Origin: Acidimicrobiia bacterium
GTDB taxonomy: Bacteria; Actinomycetota; Acidimicrobiia; Spongiisociales; Spongiisociaceae
DNA length: 54,178 bases
Direction: 5' to 3'
Assembly (NCBI GenBank): GCA_009838635.1
Contig: VXRE01000002.1
Coordinates: 17,607 to 71,784 of the forward strand
Positions 33,168 to 41,387 of this stretch are shown in pieces; positions within the stretch are counted from its first letter, which is position 1; each line of letters opens with the position of its first letter. Under the pieces are notes generated by a model. It did no database searches. It was not told the DNA's origin and worked only from the letters and a program-made list of their open reading frames with translations. Made by a program: the position numbers and the translations under genes.

Positions 33168-34205
33168 GTGGCCAAGGCACGTTCTGACCGGGGCCGGGGC
33201 GACGGGGACGGAATCCCCGCCACCCCGGCCGGTGGGGTGATGTCGAAGCTGACGTCGCGCGTGCGGTTCACGGCCATGCAGGCGCGGGTCGGCGTCCTGA
33301 TCCTGCTGTGTGTCTTCTTCACCATCCGATCCCCCTTCTTCTTCACCTCCACCAACCTGGTGAACGTGCTGGTCAACGGGGCGGTCATCGGCATCATCGG
33401 AAGCGCCATGACCCTGCTGCTCGTGGCCCGGCAGGTCGACGTGTCGGTGGGATCCGCCATCGGGTTCGCCGGAGCGGTGTTCGCGGTGTTCGCCAGGGAC
33501 TACGGCATGGCTTGGGGAGTCGTCGCGGCGATAGCAGCCGCCATGGCGATCGCAGGCATCAACGCGGTGGCGATCATCAAGTTCCGGGTCAACTCGATCC
33601 TCACCACGCTCGCCACCCTCGTGGCCTTCCGCGGGGCCTCCAAGCTCGTGATGGACGGGCGGGCCGTCCGGGTCGAAGGATTCAGGTTCCTGGGGCGGAC
33701 CCGCTTCGAGGTGTGGGGAATCGAGATACCCGTAGCCGTGATCGTGCTGCTGCTGGTGGTGGCGATCTTCTACGTGGTCATGCGCCTCACCAAGTACGGC
33801 CAGCAGATGTACGCCATCGGCGCCAACCCCCAGGCGGCGAGGCTGGCGGGGATCCCGCTCGAGAGGCAGGTGGGTATCGCGTTCGTCCTCACCGGAGCGA
33901 CCGTCGCCCTAGCCGCCATGATCGTCGTGTCCCAGGTGGGTGCGGTGTCCCCCACGACCGGGGAGAGGATGGAGTTCCTGGCCCTGACCGGTGTGATCGT
34001 GGGCGGCGCCAGCCTGTACGGGGGAAGGGGTTCGGTGATCGGAACCCTGGTGGCGATCCTCATCCTGGCGGTGCTGGACAACGGTCTCGTCCTCCTGCAG
34101 GTCCAGTCCTTCTGGCAGGAGGTGTCGAGGGGCGTCCTGCTGCTGGGTGCGGTCGTGTTCGACCAGCTGGGACGGCGGGAGGCGGAAGTCAGGATGGATG
34201 TGTGA
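33168..34205 (+). CDS. Ribose/xylose-type ABC permease
   Basis: A membrane protein of up to 345 residues in the RbsC/XylH class with about eight to ten helices. Landmarks are NGAVIGIIGSAMTLLLVARQVDVSVGS, shown here as VDVSVGSAIGFAGAVFAV, FRVNSILTTLATLVAFRG, YAIGANPQAARLAGI (the EAA-like coupling loop) and GVIVGGASLYGGRGSVIGT. The GTG at 33168 lies three bases after the MITE-like element and lacks a good ribosome site. ATG 33240 (preceded by GGTGGGG) would drop a 24-residue polar extension and may be the original start. It works with the duplicated binding protein upstream and the ATPase downstream. Confidence 0.88.
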   Translation: MAKARSDRGRGDGDGIPATPAGGVMSKLTSRVRFTAMQARVGVLILLCVFFTIRSPFFFTSTNLVNVLVNGAVIGIIGSAMTLLLVARQVDVSVGSAIGFAGAVFAVFARDYGMAWGVVAAIAAAMAIAGINAVAIIKFRVNSILTTLATLVAFRGASKLVMDGRAVRVEGFRFLGRTRFEVWGIEIPVAVIVLLLVVAIFYVVMRLTKYGQQMYAIGANPQAARLAGIPLERQVGIAFVLTGATVALAAMIVVSQVGAVSPTTGERMEFLALTGVIVGGASLYGGRGSVIGTLVAILILAVLDNGLVLLQVQSFWQEVSRGVLLLGAVVFDQLGRREAEVRMDV

Positions 34206-34251
34206 TGCTCCGGGGAGAGGCACGTCCGCGACGACCTGGGGTAGCCGTTCC

Positions 34252-35028
34252 ATGAGCTACGTGACCGTGCCGGGTGCTCCATTGCTGGACATCAGAGGCC
34301 TGTCCAAGCACTACGGGACCATACGCGCCCTGGACGACGTGAGCTTCACCCTCGACCGGGACGAGATCGTGGGGCTCCTCGGCGACAATGGAGCGGGAAA
34401 GTCGACCCTGGTCAAATGCCTGGCCGGCGCCGTCATCCCGACCGCCGGCGAGGTATACCTGCACGGCGACCGCAAGGTGTTCTCCACTCCCGCGGAGGCT
34501 CGCGACGAGGGAATCGAGACCGTCTACCAGCAGCTCGCGCTGGTTGACATCTTCGACATCCCGGCCAACTTCTATCTGGGCCGCGAAGTGGTCAGGAGCG
34601 GGTGGCGCGGGAAGCTGGGGATACTCAACCGCAGGCTGATGCGCAAGAGGGCTCGCGCCGCCGTCGAGGCCCTCCCGGCCCGGTTCCCGAACCTCGATGC
34701 CGAAATCGAGACCATGTCCGGCGGGCAACGCCAGGTGGTGGCCATTTCCCGTGCCGGGTTCTGGGGTGGCCGGCTCCTGCTGCTGGACGAACCCACTGCG
34801 GCGCTGGGTGTCAAGGAGGCGGCCGCCGTGCTGGAGATGATCGGGGCGATGGTGTCATCGTCCGACACGGACATGGCGATGATCGTTATCTCCCACAACA
34901 TGGAGCACGTGTGGTCGATCTGCACCCGCCTGCTCATACTCCGCCAGGGGCGGCTGGTGGCGGACCTGCCCAAATCGGAGACAACCCGCCAGGAAGTGGT
35001 GGCCCACATCACCGGCGCCACCGCCTGA
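34252..35028 (+). CDS. Sugar ABC transporter ATP-binding protein, single domain
   Basis: A 258-residue ATPase of the ribose/fructose importer class. It has Walker A GDNGAGKST, Q-loop VYQQLALVD, the signature MSGGQRQ, Walker B LLLDEPTAALG and switch His ISHNME. Unlike RbsA it has only one ATPase domain, as in FrcA-type systems, so it must dimerise. I chose ATG 34252 (MSYVTVPGAP), placing it 46 bases after the permease stop; a longer in-frame start overlaps the permease and adds an unlikely Arg/Ser/Trp-rich leader. Confidence 0.9.
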   Translation: MSYVTVPGAPLLDIRGLSKHYGTIRALDDVSFTLDRDEIVGLLGDNGAGKSTLVKCLAGAVIPTAGEVYLHGDRKVFSTPAEARDEGIETVYQQLALVDIFDIPANFYLGREVVRSGWRGKLGILNRRLMRKRARAAVEALPARFPNLDAEIETMSGGQRQVVAISRAGFWGGRLLLLDEPTAALGVKEAAAVLEMIGAMVSSSDTDMAMIVISHNMEHVWSICTRLLILRQGRLVADLPKSETTRQEVVAHITGATA

Positions 35029-35055
35029 GGCAGGGGCAAGACCATCGTCTGGAAC

Positions 35056-35811
35056 GTGGGCGCCGGGCTGGACGGTAGGGGGGTCATGGTCACCGGCGCC
35101 GCCCAGGGGATCGGCAAGGCGACCGCGGAAGCCTTCGCCGAGGCGGGGGCGCGGGTGTTCGCGGTCGATATTCAGGGGGATGCGGTCGCCGAGACGGTCG
35201 CCGGGTTGGCATGGCCCTCCCGTCACCGGGCGAGGCGTTACGACCTCCGCGACTTCACCGGGTTGGCCGGCCTGGTTGAGGAGGCGTCCGAGTCGCTGGG
35301 GAACTTGTGGACCCTCGCCCACGTGGCCGGTGTCCTGCGGCGCCAGCCCCTCGACGAGGTGGGCGAGGAGGAGTGGGACCTGCAGCTGGACGTGGACCTG
35401 AAAGCGGGGTTCTTCCTTTGCAGGGCCTTCGGGCAGGCCCTCGTGGCGGGGGGCCGGGGTGGGAGGATCATCAACTTCTCGTCGCCTGGCTTCATCCGGG
35501 GTACCAGGCTGGGTGCCCACGCCTACGTGGCGGCCAAGGGCGGCATGGTGTCGATGAGCCGCGACTTCGCCCGGTGGTACGGGCCGCACGGGATCACCGT
35601 CAACTCACTCCTCCCCGGGCCGATCGACACGCCCATGCAGCACACCGACAACACAGAGGAGGTCGTGGCGGCCGGAGTAGCCGCGTGCCCGCTGGGGCGG
35701 CTGGGCCAACCGTCCGAGGTCGCTTCGGTGGTTGTCTTCCTGGCCTCGGATCACGCGAGCTACATAAGCGGCGCCGCCATCAGCGTCACCGGCGGCGCCC
35801 TCATGTACTGA
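35056..35811 (+). CDS. SDR-family oxidoreductase linked to sugar importer
   Basis: A 251-residue classical short-chain dehydrogenase. It has VTGAAQGIGKATA, Asp in FAVDIQGD, HVAGV in place of NNAG, NFSSPGF, Tyr/Lys in YVAAK, LPGPIDTPMQ and a C-terminal SGAAISVTGGALMY. It is closely related to the SDR at 13064-13873. The GTG start at 35056 lies 27 bases after the ATPase stop, so it is likely cotranscribed with the importer and oxidises the imported sugar or a derivative of it (inference). Confidence 0.88.
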   Translation: MGAGLDGRGVMVTGAAQGIGKATAEAFAEAGARVFAVDIQGDAVAETVAGLAWPSRHRARRYDLRDFTGLAGLVEEASESLGNLWTLAHVAGVLRRQPLDEVGEEEWDLQLDVDLKAGFFLCRAFGQALVAGGRGGRIINFSSPGFIRGTRLGAHAYVAAKGGMVSMSRDFARWYGPHGITVNSLLPGPIDTPMQHTDNTEEVVAAGVAACPLGRLGQPSEVASVVVFLASDHASYISGAAISVTGGALMY

Positions 35812-35882
35812 TCGGTGCCCGCCGCCCGGCGCGACGCCGAGCGGAACGGACTCCTCTCCTCCACCGCATGCTCAGGAGGTGC

Positions 35883-35970
35883 GTAACGGGAGCTCGGACC
35901 CTCGGGTAGTTCGGTCGCTTGGGCGATGTCGGACACATCGACCTCCAACCCCAAGGGTCGGGTGCGTTAC
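35883..35970. terminator. Nested inverted-repeat structure between convergent genes
   Basis: Three nested 6-bp arms: GTAACG (35883-35888) with CGTTAC (35965-35970), GACCCT (35897-35902) with AGGGTC (35954-35959), and CGATGT (35924-35929) with ACATCG (35935-35940). It occupies the space between the SDR stop and the phosphoesterase stop. Possible bidirectional termination or transcript-stability element; no U-run. Confidence 0.35.
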
Positions 35971-38015
35971 TAGAAACGCCCGACTTGGACGATCGGTAGC
36001 GGGCCGGCGTCACCGGACACCATCAGGTCCAGCACGGCGGGCAGCGAGTCCACCCATGACAGACCTGCCACCGGGTCGATGAGCCGCACGGGCGCATGGC
36101 CGGTCACCCGATGCCGGAGAACCTCGGCCGCCCTGGTGCCATCCCCGTCCGGCGCCAACCAGAGTTCGCCCCGATGGTCCGCAACGCCCCGGACACGTGC
36201 CTCGCGGAGTGACGGGCCGGGATCCACGGGTTTGTAGCTGCCCGGTCTGCGACCATTCCCGAACAGCACCGTGTTCAGCACCCTCGTCACGTGGAAGGCC
36301 GGGCGCGGGTTCGACAACCGGTCGAGCAGCCCGTTTACCACCTTGGTCACCCGGTCGAGATCCTGCAGCGGATCGAGATAGACGCGGCAACCGGGCATCG
36401 TGGCGGCTGCGAACAGCGCCTCGGCAGCCGCGAGGGCGTTGCGTTCATCGTCGGCGCCCAGCGGAACCAGGAAGTCGAGACCTCCCACGGAGCCGAGCCG
36501 GGTGTCGAAGGCCAGGACCTCGTTCCACACCGATCCCGAGTCGTCGACCGTGCAGACCGCCCGGTCCAGGTAGACACCACGTTCGCTCAGCATGTCATCG
36601 AGGTCCGGCAGTTCCCGGGGCCGGAAGCCGGTCCGGCTTCGCAGGTGCACCTTGCCGGTGTCCTCCAGCGCCAGCGGGGCCATCGCGACGCCCACTCCCG
36701 TCTCCCGCAGCCCCGCGAGGGCCTCCAGATCCTCACCCTCCGGGAGGAAGCGGTTGGTCAGCTGGACCTCGATGAAGTCTGTCTCGGAGGCCTTCCGAGC
36801 CGCAGCGGCTATGTCAGCGGGCCTGGGACACAGGACGGTCGCGGTCAACCGCACACCCTCGCTACGTAGGACGGCGAGTTGTCCGGCCTGGATAGACACG
36901 TCGAGGTCGTGGATAGGGAACCGGACATGGCGGATACCCGCCTCGACGCAGGAGAGCAGCGGGTAGTCGTCGCGGATCCTGTGCCTCACGTGGTTGGGAT
37001 AGGAGATCGCCCCGTCGCTCTGGTTGGTGATGGGCAGTCGCAGGTAGGTGGCTGCGGGGGAGTGGGGCACATCGACGGTCGTGCCGGTCAGTATCCGGGA
37101 CCCGGCCGGGTGGTTGGCGTGGGTCTCCCCGCTGGTGCGGATGAGATGTACCGAGGTCGCGTCATCGGTGACCCGGACCAGGAAGAAACCGAGCTTGGTG
37201 GTGTCGAGCCATCCCCGGTCGGGCGGACACACGTTGAAGGCCTCGTAGAAGCCCGGCCTGGTGGTGGTCGTCGATGGAAGCGTGTACAAGCGGGTGCCGC
37301 CGGCTCGGTTGAAGACCTGGAAATGGGTGTGACCGCTGAACAAGGCCTCGACGTCGTAGCGCCTGCACAGGTCCAGCAGCCAGGTCCGGTCCGGGTTGCC
37401 GAGCACGTCGTAGCTGCCCAGGCCGGGCTCGTCCTCGTCGACGAGATATGGCGGAAGGTGCATAAACAGAAAGATCCGGTGCGAGGCATGGGCGGCGAGG
37501 TCGGCCTCCACCCACTCGCGCTGCTCTATCCCCTCGGGCAGGGTGGTGTTCATGATCTGGGAGTTGAGGACGACGAAGTGCGTATCGCCTTCGGTCCGGC
37601 TGTAGAACGACTTGCCGAAGTCCTCGTCCCAGCGTTTCAGGTATCCCGGTTCCACCCAGCCGGCGGGCACCGTGGGATCCGGCTTGTCACCGATGTCCAT
37701 GTTGCCGGCCGCGAAGTTGACCTCCAGGCCCGACTCCTCGAACTGGGCTACGGCGGCTCGCCTCCCGGTGTCGAAGAACCGGGATCCCGGGTACTCCTGG
37801 GCAAGATCCCCCACATGGAAGACCAGCTCGGTTTCGGTCGCCTTGGTGAGAGCCAGTGCCCAGTCACCCCGGTCCGACCACTCGCGTACGATCTCCGGAG
37901 TGACCGAATCGCCCTTGGTCGAGTACATGCCCGGATCGACCAGGTGATGGGTGTCGGCGATGACCACGAACTCCAGGGCGGCCTGGGGTACGTCTGAGCG
38001 GTCGAAGCTGGGCAT
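35970..38015 (-). CDS. Calcineurin-type phosphoesterase fused to C-terminal domain
   Basis: A 681-residue protein without a signal peptide. Residues 1-300 are a metallophosphoesterase: Asp-x-His in VIADTHHL, GD in FHVGDLA, GNMD in the GNH(D/E) position, His in FLFMHLPP and GHTH in LFSGHTHFQ. The motif III His, which normally assists catalysis, is Met here. The rest (about 330-681) looks like a TIM-barrel-type domain (HVRFPIHDLDVS, VRLTATVLCPRPADIAA, FIEVQLTNRF, GVGVAMAPLALED, AVCTVDDSGSVWNEVLAFDT). I do not recognise it. It may hydrolyse a phosphodiester or phosphorylated carbohydrate. ATG 38015 is preceded by GAGGTCTACGG. Confidence 0.75.
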   Translation of the reverse strand: MPSFDRSDVPQAALEFVVIADTHHLVDPGMYSTKGDSVTPEIVREWSDRGDWALALTKATETELVFHVGDLAQEYPGSRFFDTGRRAAVAQFEESGLEVNFAAGNMDIGDKPDPTVPAGWVEPGYLKRWDEDFGKSFYSRTEGDTHFVVLNSQIMNTTLPEGIEQREWVEADLAAHASHRIFLFMHLPPYLVDEDEPGLGSYDVLGNPDRTWLLDLCRRYDVEALFSGHTHFQVFNRAGGTRLYTLPSTTTTRPGFYEAFNVCPPDRGWLDTTKLGFFLVRVTDDATSVHLIRTSGETHANHPAGSRILTGTTVDVPHSPAATYLRLPITNQSDGAISYPNHVRHRIRDDYPLLSCVEAGIRHVRFPIHDLDVSIQAGQLAVLRSEGVRLTATVLCPRPADIAAAARKASETDFIEVQLTNRFLPEGEDLEALAGLRETGVGVAMAPLALEDTGKVHLRSRTGFRPRELPDLDDMLSERGVYLDRAVCTVDDSGSVWNEVLAFDTRLGSVGGLDFLVPLGADDERNALAAAEALFAAATMPGCRVYLDPLQDLDRVTKVVNGLLDRLSNPRPAFHVTRVLNTVLFGNGRRPGSYKPVDPGPSLREARVRGVADHRGELWLAPDGDGTRAAEVLRHRVTGHAPVRLIDPVAGLSWVDSLPAVLDLMVSGDAGPLPIVQVGRF

Positions 38016-38189
38016 CCGTAGACCTCCTCGGTTGTGGCGTTCCCTGTGTCGTTGCGATCGAGAGCGGATCCGGTCGGATGGTACGCCGGACCATGCGGCG
38101 GCTGTCGAGCATTACTAACTTGTTCATGGACAGTAGACAGCGGGCCATCGCTCCGAGGTGATGGATGGGACGGCCAGGGAGGTAGACCG

Positions 38190-38693
38190 GTGAGTTTTCT
38201 TTCGATCGACCACGTCGGGGTGGCGGTGACCGACCTGGGGATATCGGTTCCCTGGTGGACCAGGTTCCTCGAAGAGGAGCCGTTCATGCAGGGCACCTGG
38301 ATAGCCGCCGACGTGGAGGACTACGTAGGCAAGATCGTCGGGTATCCCAACTGTGACATGTCGGGCGCCTTCTGGGCGCTGCCGGGCGGTTCGGTGCTCG
38401 AGATGCTGCAGTACCACAACCCTCCGCCCGGCCGCGTGGACATGGCCACCTACAACGCCGGGAACACCCATCTCTGCCTGGAGACCGAGGACATCTACCG
38501 GGACTACGAACGGATGCGTGACCACGCGGTGTTCGTATCCGCCGAGCCGGTCCGCTGTGCCTGGGGCAGGTACGAGGGCGCCCTCACCTGCTACCTGCGC
38601 GACCCGGATGACATCTCGATCGAGCTGATCCAGTTCGCCGACGGGGGAAGGCCGTTCGAGGTCGAGAGTCCGTTCGTCAACCCTTACGGATAG
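38190..38693 (+). CDS. VOC (glyoxalase/dioxygenase-superfamily) protein
   Basis: A 167-residue vicinal-oxygen-chelate protein with two beta-alpha-beta-beta-beta repeats. Metal-ligand-like positions are His in SIDHVGVAV, Glu in SVLEMLQY, His in GNTHLCLE and Glu in SIELIQF. The layout resembles methylmalonyl-CoA epimerase and lactoylglutathione-lyase relatives. GTG 38190 has GGGAGG eight bases upstream, which decides the start. It is followed four bases later by the Gfo/Idh/MocA gene, so it probably acts in the same carbohydrate pathway. Confidence 0.85.
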   Translation: MSFLSIDHVGVAVTDLGISVPWWTRFLEEEPFMQGTWIAADVEDYVGKIVGYPNCDMSGAFWALPGGSVLEMLQYHNPPPGRVDMATYNAGNTHLCLETEDIYRDYERMRDHAVFVSAEPVRCAWGRYEGALTCYLRDPDDISIELIQFADGGRPFEVESPFVNPYG

Positions 38694-38697
38694 GCAT

Positions 38698-39795
38698 ATG
38701 GGATCGGGTCGCCGGGTCCGGGTGGGCGTGATCGGCGCCGGCTCCTGGGCGATCGCCAACCACATCCCGATCCTGGCCGCCCGGGACGATGTCGAGCTGG
38801 TGAGCGCCGTCCGTACCAACCGCGAGGCGCTGGCCATGCTGCGCGACAGGTTCGGCTTCGAACACGTCAGCCACGACTACCGGGAGGCGCTGGCGCTCGA
38901 CCCGGACGCGGTGGTCGTGGCCAGCCCGGCGGGGCTCCACTACGAGCATGTGAGGGCGGCGCTGCAGGCGGGCGCCCACGTGCTGTGCGAGAAGCCCTTC
39001 ACCACCGAACCGGACCACGCCTGGGAGCTCAATGGCATCGCCTCAGAACTCGGCCGTCACCTGGTCCTCGCGCTCGGCTGGAACTACCGTCCCACCGCCG
39101 TAGAGGCCAAGCGCCTGATGGAGGATCCCGGTGTCGGAGAAGTCCAGCACGTCCTGGTTGCCATGGCCTCCGGCCTGCGCGGGCTCCTCCACGGCACGGG
39201 GAGCTACCGGGGCCAGGATGCATTCTTCCGACCTGCCCAGGAGACCTGGACCGACCCCAGGCTGTCCGGCGGCGGGTACGCCCCGGCGGCCTTGAGCCAC
39301 GCCCTCGGGCTGGCGCTATGGCTCACCGGCCAGCGCGCCTCCGAGGTCTTCGCCTTCATGAACAACGAGGGCGCCGCCGTAGATCTTCATGACGCGATCA
39401 GCGTCCGGTTCCGCTCCGGAGCCACGGGCTCGATATCCGGGGCGTCCTCGCCACCAGGAGGGAGCGCGGTCGACCAGGAGGACGCCCCGTGGCCGCGTCA
39501 CCAGCTCCAGGTCCGGGTGTACGGGACGGAGGGCCATCTCGTGGCCGACCTGGAGCGGGACTTCCTGTGGCTCTTCCGCGACGACGGGAGGGATGTCAAG
39601 GTGGACCTGCCACCCCACGCCGGTCTCTACGGATGCGAGGACCCACCCGATGTGCTGATCGATCTGGCCCTCGGAAAGGCGGCGGAGAACCGATCTCCCG
39701 CTGACGTTGGAGCCAGGACCGTCGAGTTGCTGAGCGCCGCATACGAGAGCGCGAGCACCGGAGCCGTCGCTCAGGTGTCTTGGCAGGAGGCCTGA
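38698..39795 (+). CDS. Gfo/Idh/MocA-family NAD(P)-dependent oxidoreductase
   Basis: A 365-residue sugar dehydrogenase-like protein. It has an N-terminal Rossmann fold with GVIGAGSWAIANH, the catalytic Lys in LCEKPFTTEP and the second-half WNYRPTAVEAKRLM, with SHALGLALWLTG and HDAISVRF in the C-terminal sheet. Members oxidise hydroxyls of sugars, inositols or sugar acids. It is strikingly similar to the enzyme at 41388-42485, well over half the residues matching by eye, with the same length. ATG 38698 lies four bases after the VOC stop, and the stop shares one base with the next ATG. Confidence 0.9.
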   Translation: MGSGRRVRVGVIGAGSWAIANHIPILAARDDVELVSAVRTNREALAMLRDRFGFEHVSHDYREALALDPDAVVVASPAGLHYEHVRAALQAGAHVLCEKPFTTEPDHAWELNGIASELGRHLVLALGWNYRPTAVEAKRLMEDPGVGEVQHVLVAMASGLRGLLHGTGSYRGQDAFFRPAQETWTDPRLSGGGYAPAALSHALGLALWLTGQRASEVFAFMNNEGAAVDLHDAISVRFRSGATGSISGASSPPGGSAVDQEDAPWPRHQLQVRVYGTEGHLVADLERDFLWLFRDDGRDVKVDLPPHAGLYGCEDPPDVLIDLALGKAAENRSPADVGARTVELLSAAYESASTGAVAQVSWQEA

Positions 39796-40850
39796 TGGAG
39801 TCATCGGAGGCGAACCTCGACACGTCGGAGCGGGTGAGGATCGCTTTCTTCGGTGTTGGCAGCGTCGCGACCGCGGCGTTGAACCTGTGCCGCCAACGCT
39901 CCTGGATGGCCGTCACCGCTGCCGTCCGTAGCCCTTCATCGGTTGCCGCCCTGCCGACCGCCGGCGCCTGGGCCGGCGTGGGGATCTGGACGGACCCGGA
40001 AGCCATGCTCGATGAGGCGCGCCCCGAAATCGCGCTCATAGCGACCAGGTCCGAACTCGACTCCGTACTTCCCCTGATCCGGCTGTGTGCCCGGAAGGGT
40101 GTTCACGTCGTAAGCACCAGCGAGGAACTCTCCTGGCCGGATGTGGAACTACCCGGAGCCGGCACCTCGCTGCAGCGCACCGCGGAGGAGTCCGGCGTGG
40201 TGATCGCGGCCGCCGGCATCAATCCCGGCTTCGCCTTCGACGTCCTCCCGCTCGTCCTGGCCGGGGCCGCCTGGGACGTCATGAAGATCGTCGTCCAGCG
40301 CACTCTCGATGCCTCGGTGTTCGGCCGGGAGGTGCACCGTTCGCTGGGCATCGGCTACAGCGAGGCCGAGTTCCGGAGTGCCGTCCGGTCCCGCAGGGTC
40401 CGCGGGCATATCGGCTTCGCGGAGAGTGCTCGCATCGTGGCGGACGGGGTGGGGTTGGAGATCGAGCAGTTCGAGGAGGAGATCGAACCGGTAATCGCCG
40501 ATCGTGTTCACAGCCTGGCCGGGTACACGATCGAGCCGCCCGAGACCGCGGGGGTCGTCCAGCTGGCCACGGCATGGGTCGGGGGACAGGAGTGGCTCCG
40601 CTTCGAACTCTCCCTGCACGTGGCTCCGGGCGAGGTCGGTTGGCAGACCCGCGACCGCATCCGGATCTACGGGGAGAACGAACTCGACCTGACGATGGAG
40701 CCGGGTATGCCGGCCGTTTCGACCACCGCGGCCCTGCTCGTCAATGCGGTTCCCGCCGTCCTGACGGCCCGGCCCGGCTTCTACCCCCCGGCGCGGCTAC
40801 AACCCACCACGCCGTGGTTGGCCCGTCGTCGGCCTCCGGGCAGGTCTTGA
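39795..40850 (+). CDS. DapB/homoserine-dehydrogenase-like NAD(P) oxidoreductase
   Basis: A 351-residue protein with a Rossmann start (VRIAFFGVGSVATAALNL), IALIATRSELDSVL, VHVVSTSEELSWP and AAAGINPGFAFDVLPLVLAG. A C-terminal substrate domain includes EVHRSLGIGYSEAEF. It resembles the 2,4-diaminopentanoate dehydrogenase/DapB-like group, in which GxNPGFxxD is typical. GGAGG lies just before ATG 39795. The stop of the Gfo/Idh/MocA gene overlaps the start by one base, so the two are coupled. The substrate is unknown, perhaps an amino or hydroxy acid from the same pathway. Confidence 0.8.
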   Translation: MESSEANLDTSERVRIAFFGVGSVATAALNLCRQRSWMAVTAAVRSPSSVAALPTAGAWAGVGIWTDPEAMLDEARPEIALIATRSELDSVLPLIRLCARKGVHVVSTSEELSWPDVELPGAGTSLQRTAEESGVVIAAAGINPGFAFDVLPLVLAGAAWDVMKIVVQRTLDASVFGREVHRSLGIGYSEAEFRSAVRSRRVRGHIGFAESARIVADGVGLEIEQFEEEIEPVIADRVHSLAGYTIEPPETAGVVQLATAWVGGQEWLRFELSLHVAPGEVGWQTRDRIRIYGENELDLTMEPGMPAVSTTAALLVNAVPAVLTARPGFYPPARLQPTTPWLARRRPPGRS

Positions 40851-40881
40851 GGCCTGTACGGCCTCGGGGCCGTGCAGGTGT

Positions 40882-41196
40882 TCAGTCGAGGTGCCAGACC
40901 TCCTCGGCCCAGTAGAGGTTGCCGTCCTCGTCGACGAGGCTGAGGATCACATCCTCGAACCACTTCGACCAGCGGGCGTTCACCTCGGTGGGTCCGATCT
41001 TGCCGAAGGCGGTGGCGACGTCGGGGTGGGCCTCCACGTAGGCGATGACCTGGGTGCCGCGGCGGAACAGGCTGTAGTTCTTGAGCCCGGCCTTCTGGAT
41101 CTCCTCGACCAGCTCGGGCCAGATCTCATCGTGGCGCTTCTTGTACTCGTCGGCCTTGTCCGGATAGATCTCGAACGTGAAGCACGCTCGTTCCAT
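40882..41196 (-). CDS. rhaM: L-rhamnose mutarotase
   Basis: A 104-residue protein interconverting the alpha and beta anomers of L-rhamnose or a similar 6-deoxy sugar. The family pattern is complete: CFTFEIYPDKADEYKKRHDEIWPELVEEI (in part: YPDKADEYKKRHDEIWP), GLKNYSLFRRG, VIAYVEAHPDV and VNARWSKWF, with the catalytic His in KRHDEIWP and Tyr in KNYSLF. A strong AGGAGG precedes ATG 41196. It stands alone on the minus strand amid plus-strand oxidoreductases, which suggests the sugar being oxidised here is rhamnose, fucose or a related deoxyhexose (inference). Confidence 0.92.
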   Translation of the reverse strand: MERACFTFEIYPDKADEYKKRHDEIWPELVEEIQKAGLKNYSLFRRGTQVIAYVEAHPDVATAFGKIGPTEVNARWSKWFEDVILSLVDEDGNLYWAEEVWHLD

Positions 41197-41387
41197 GGAA
41201 GCCTCCTCCTAACCGTCTGGGTGCTCGTTCGAATCTAGCAACTCCGGGACGCCGGCCGATACGTGCAGTGCCTGTACTTGCAGTGTCTGCTTTGGGGCCT
41301 GTCTGCCCGGTGCTCCGGGAATGTGACCGGCCGGGAGCCGCGATTATTGTTCGGAGGGCTCGGTGTCGACATCGGATTGGAGGGTTC

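Noticed and set aside
41226..41245. GTTCGAATC resembling a tRNA T-loop
   Set aside because: Only four of five T-stem pairs form, and no matching acceptor, D or anticodon arm is found within 80 bases upstream.
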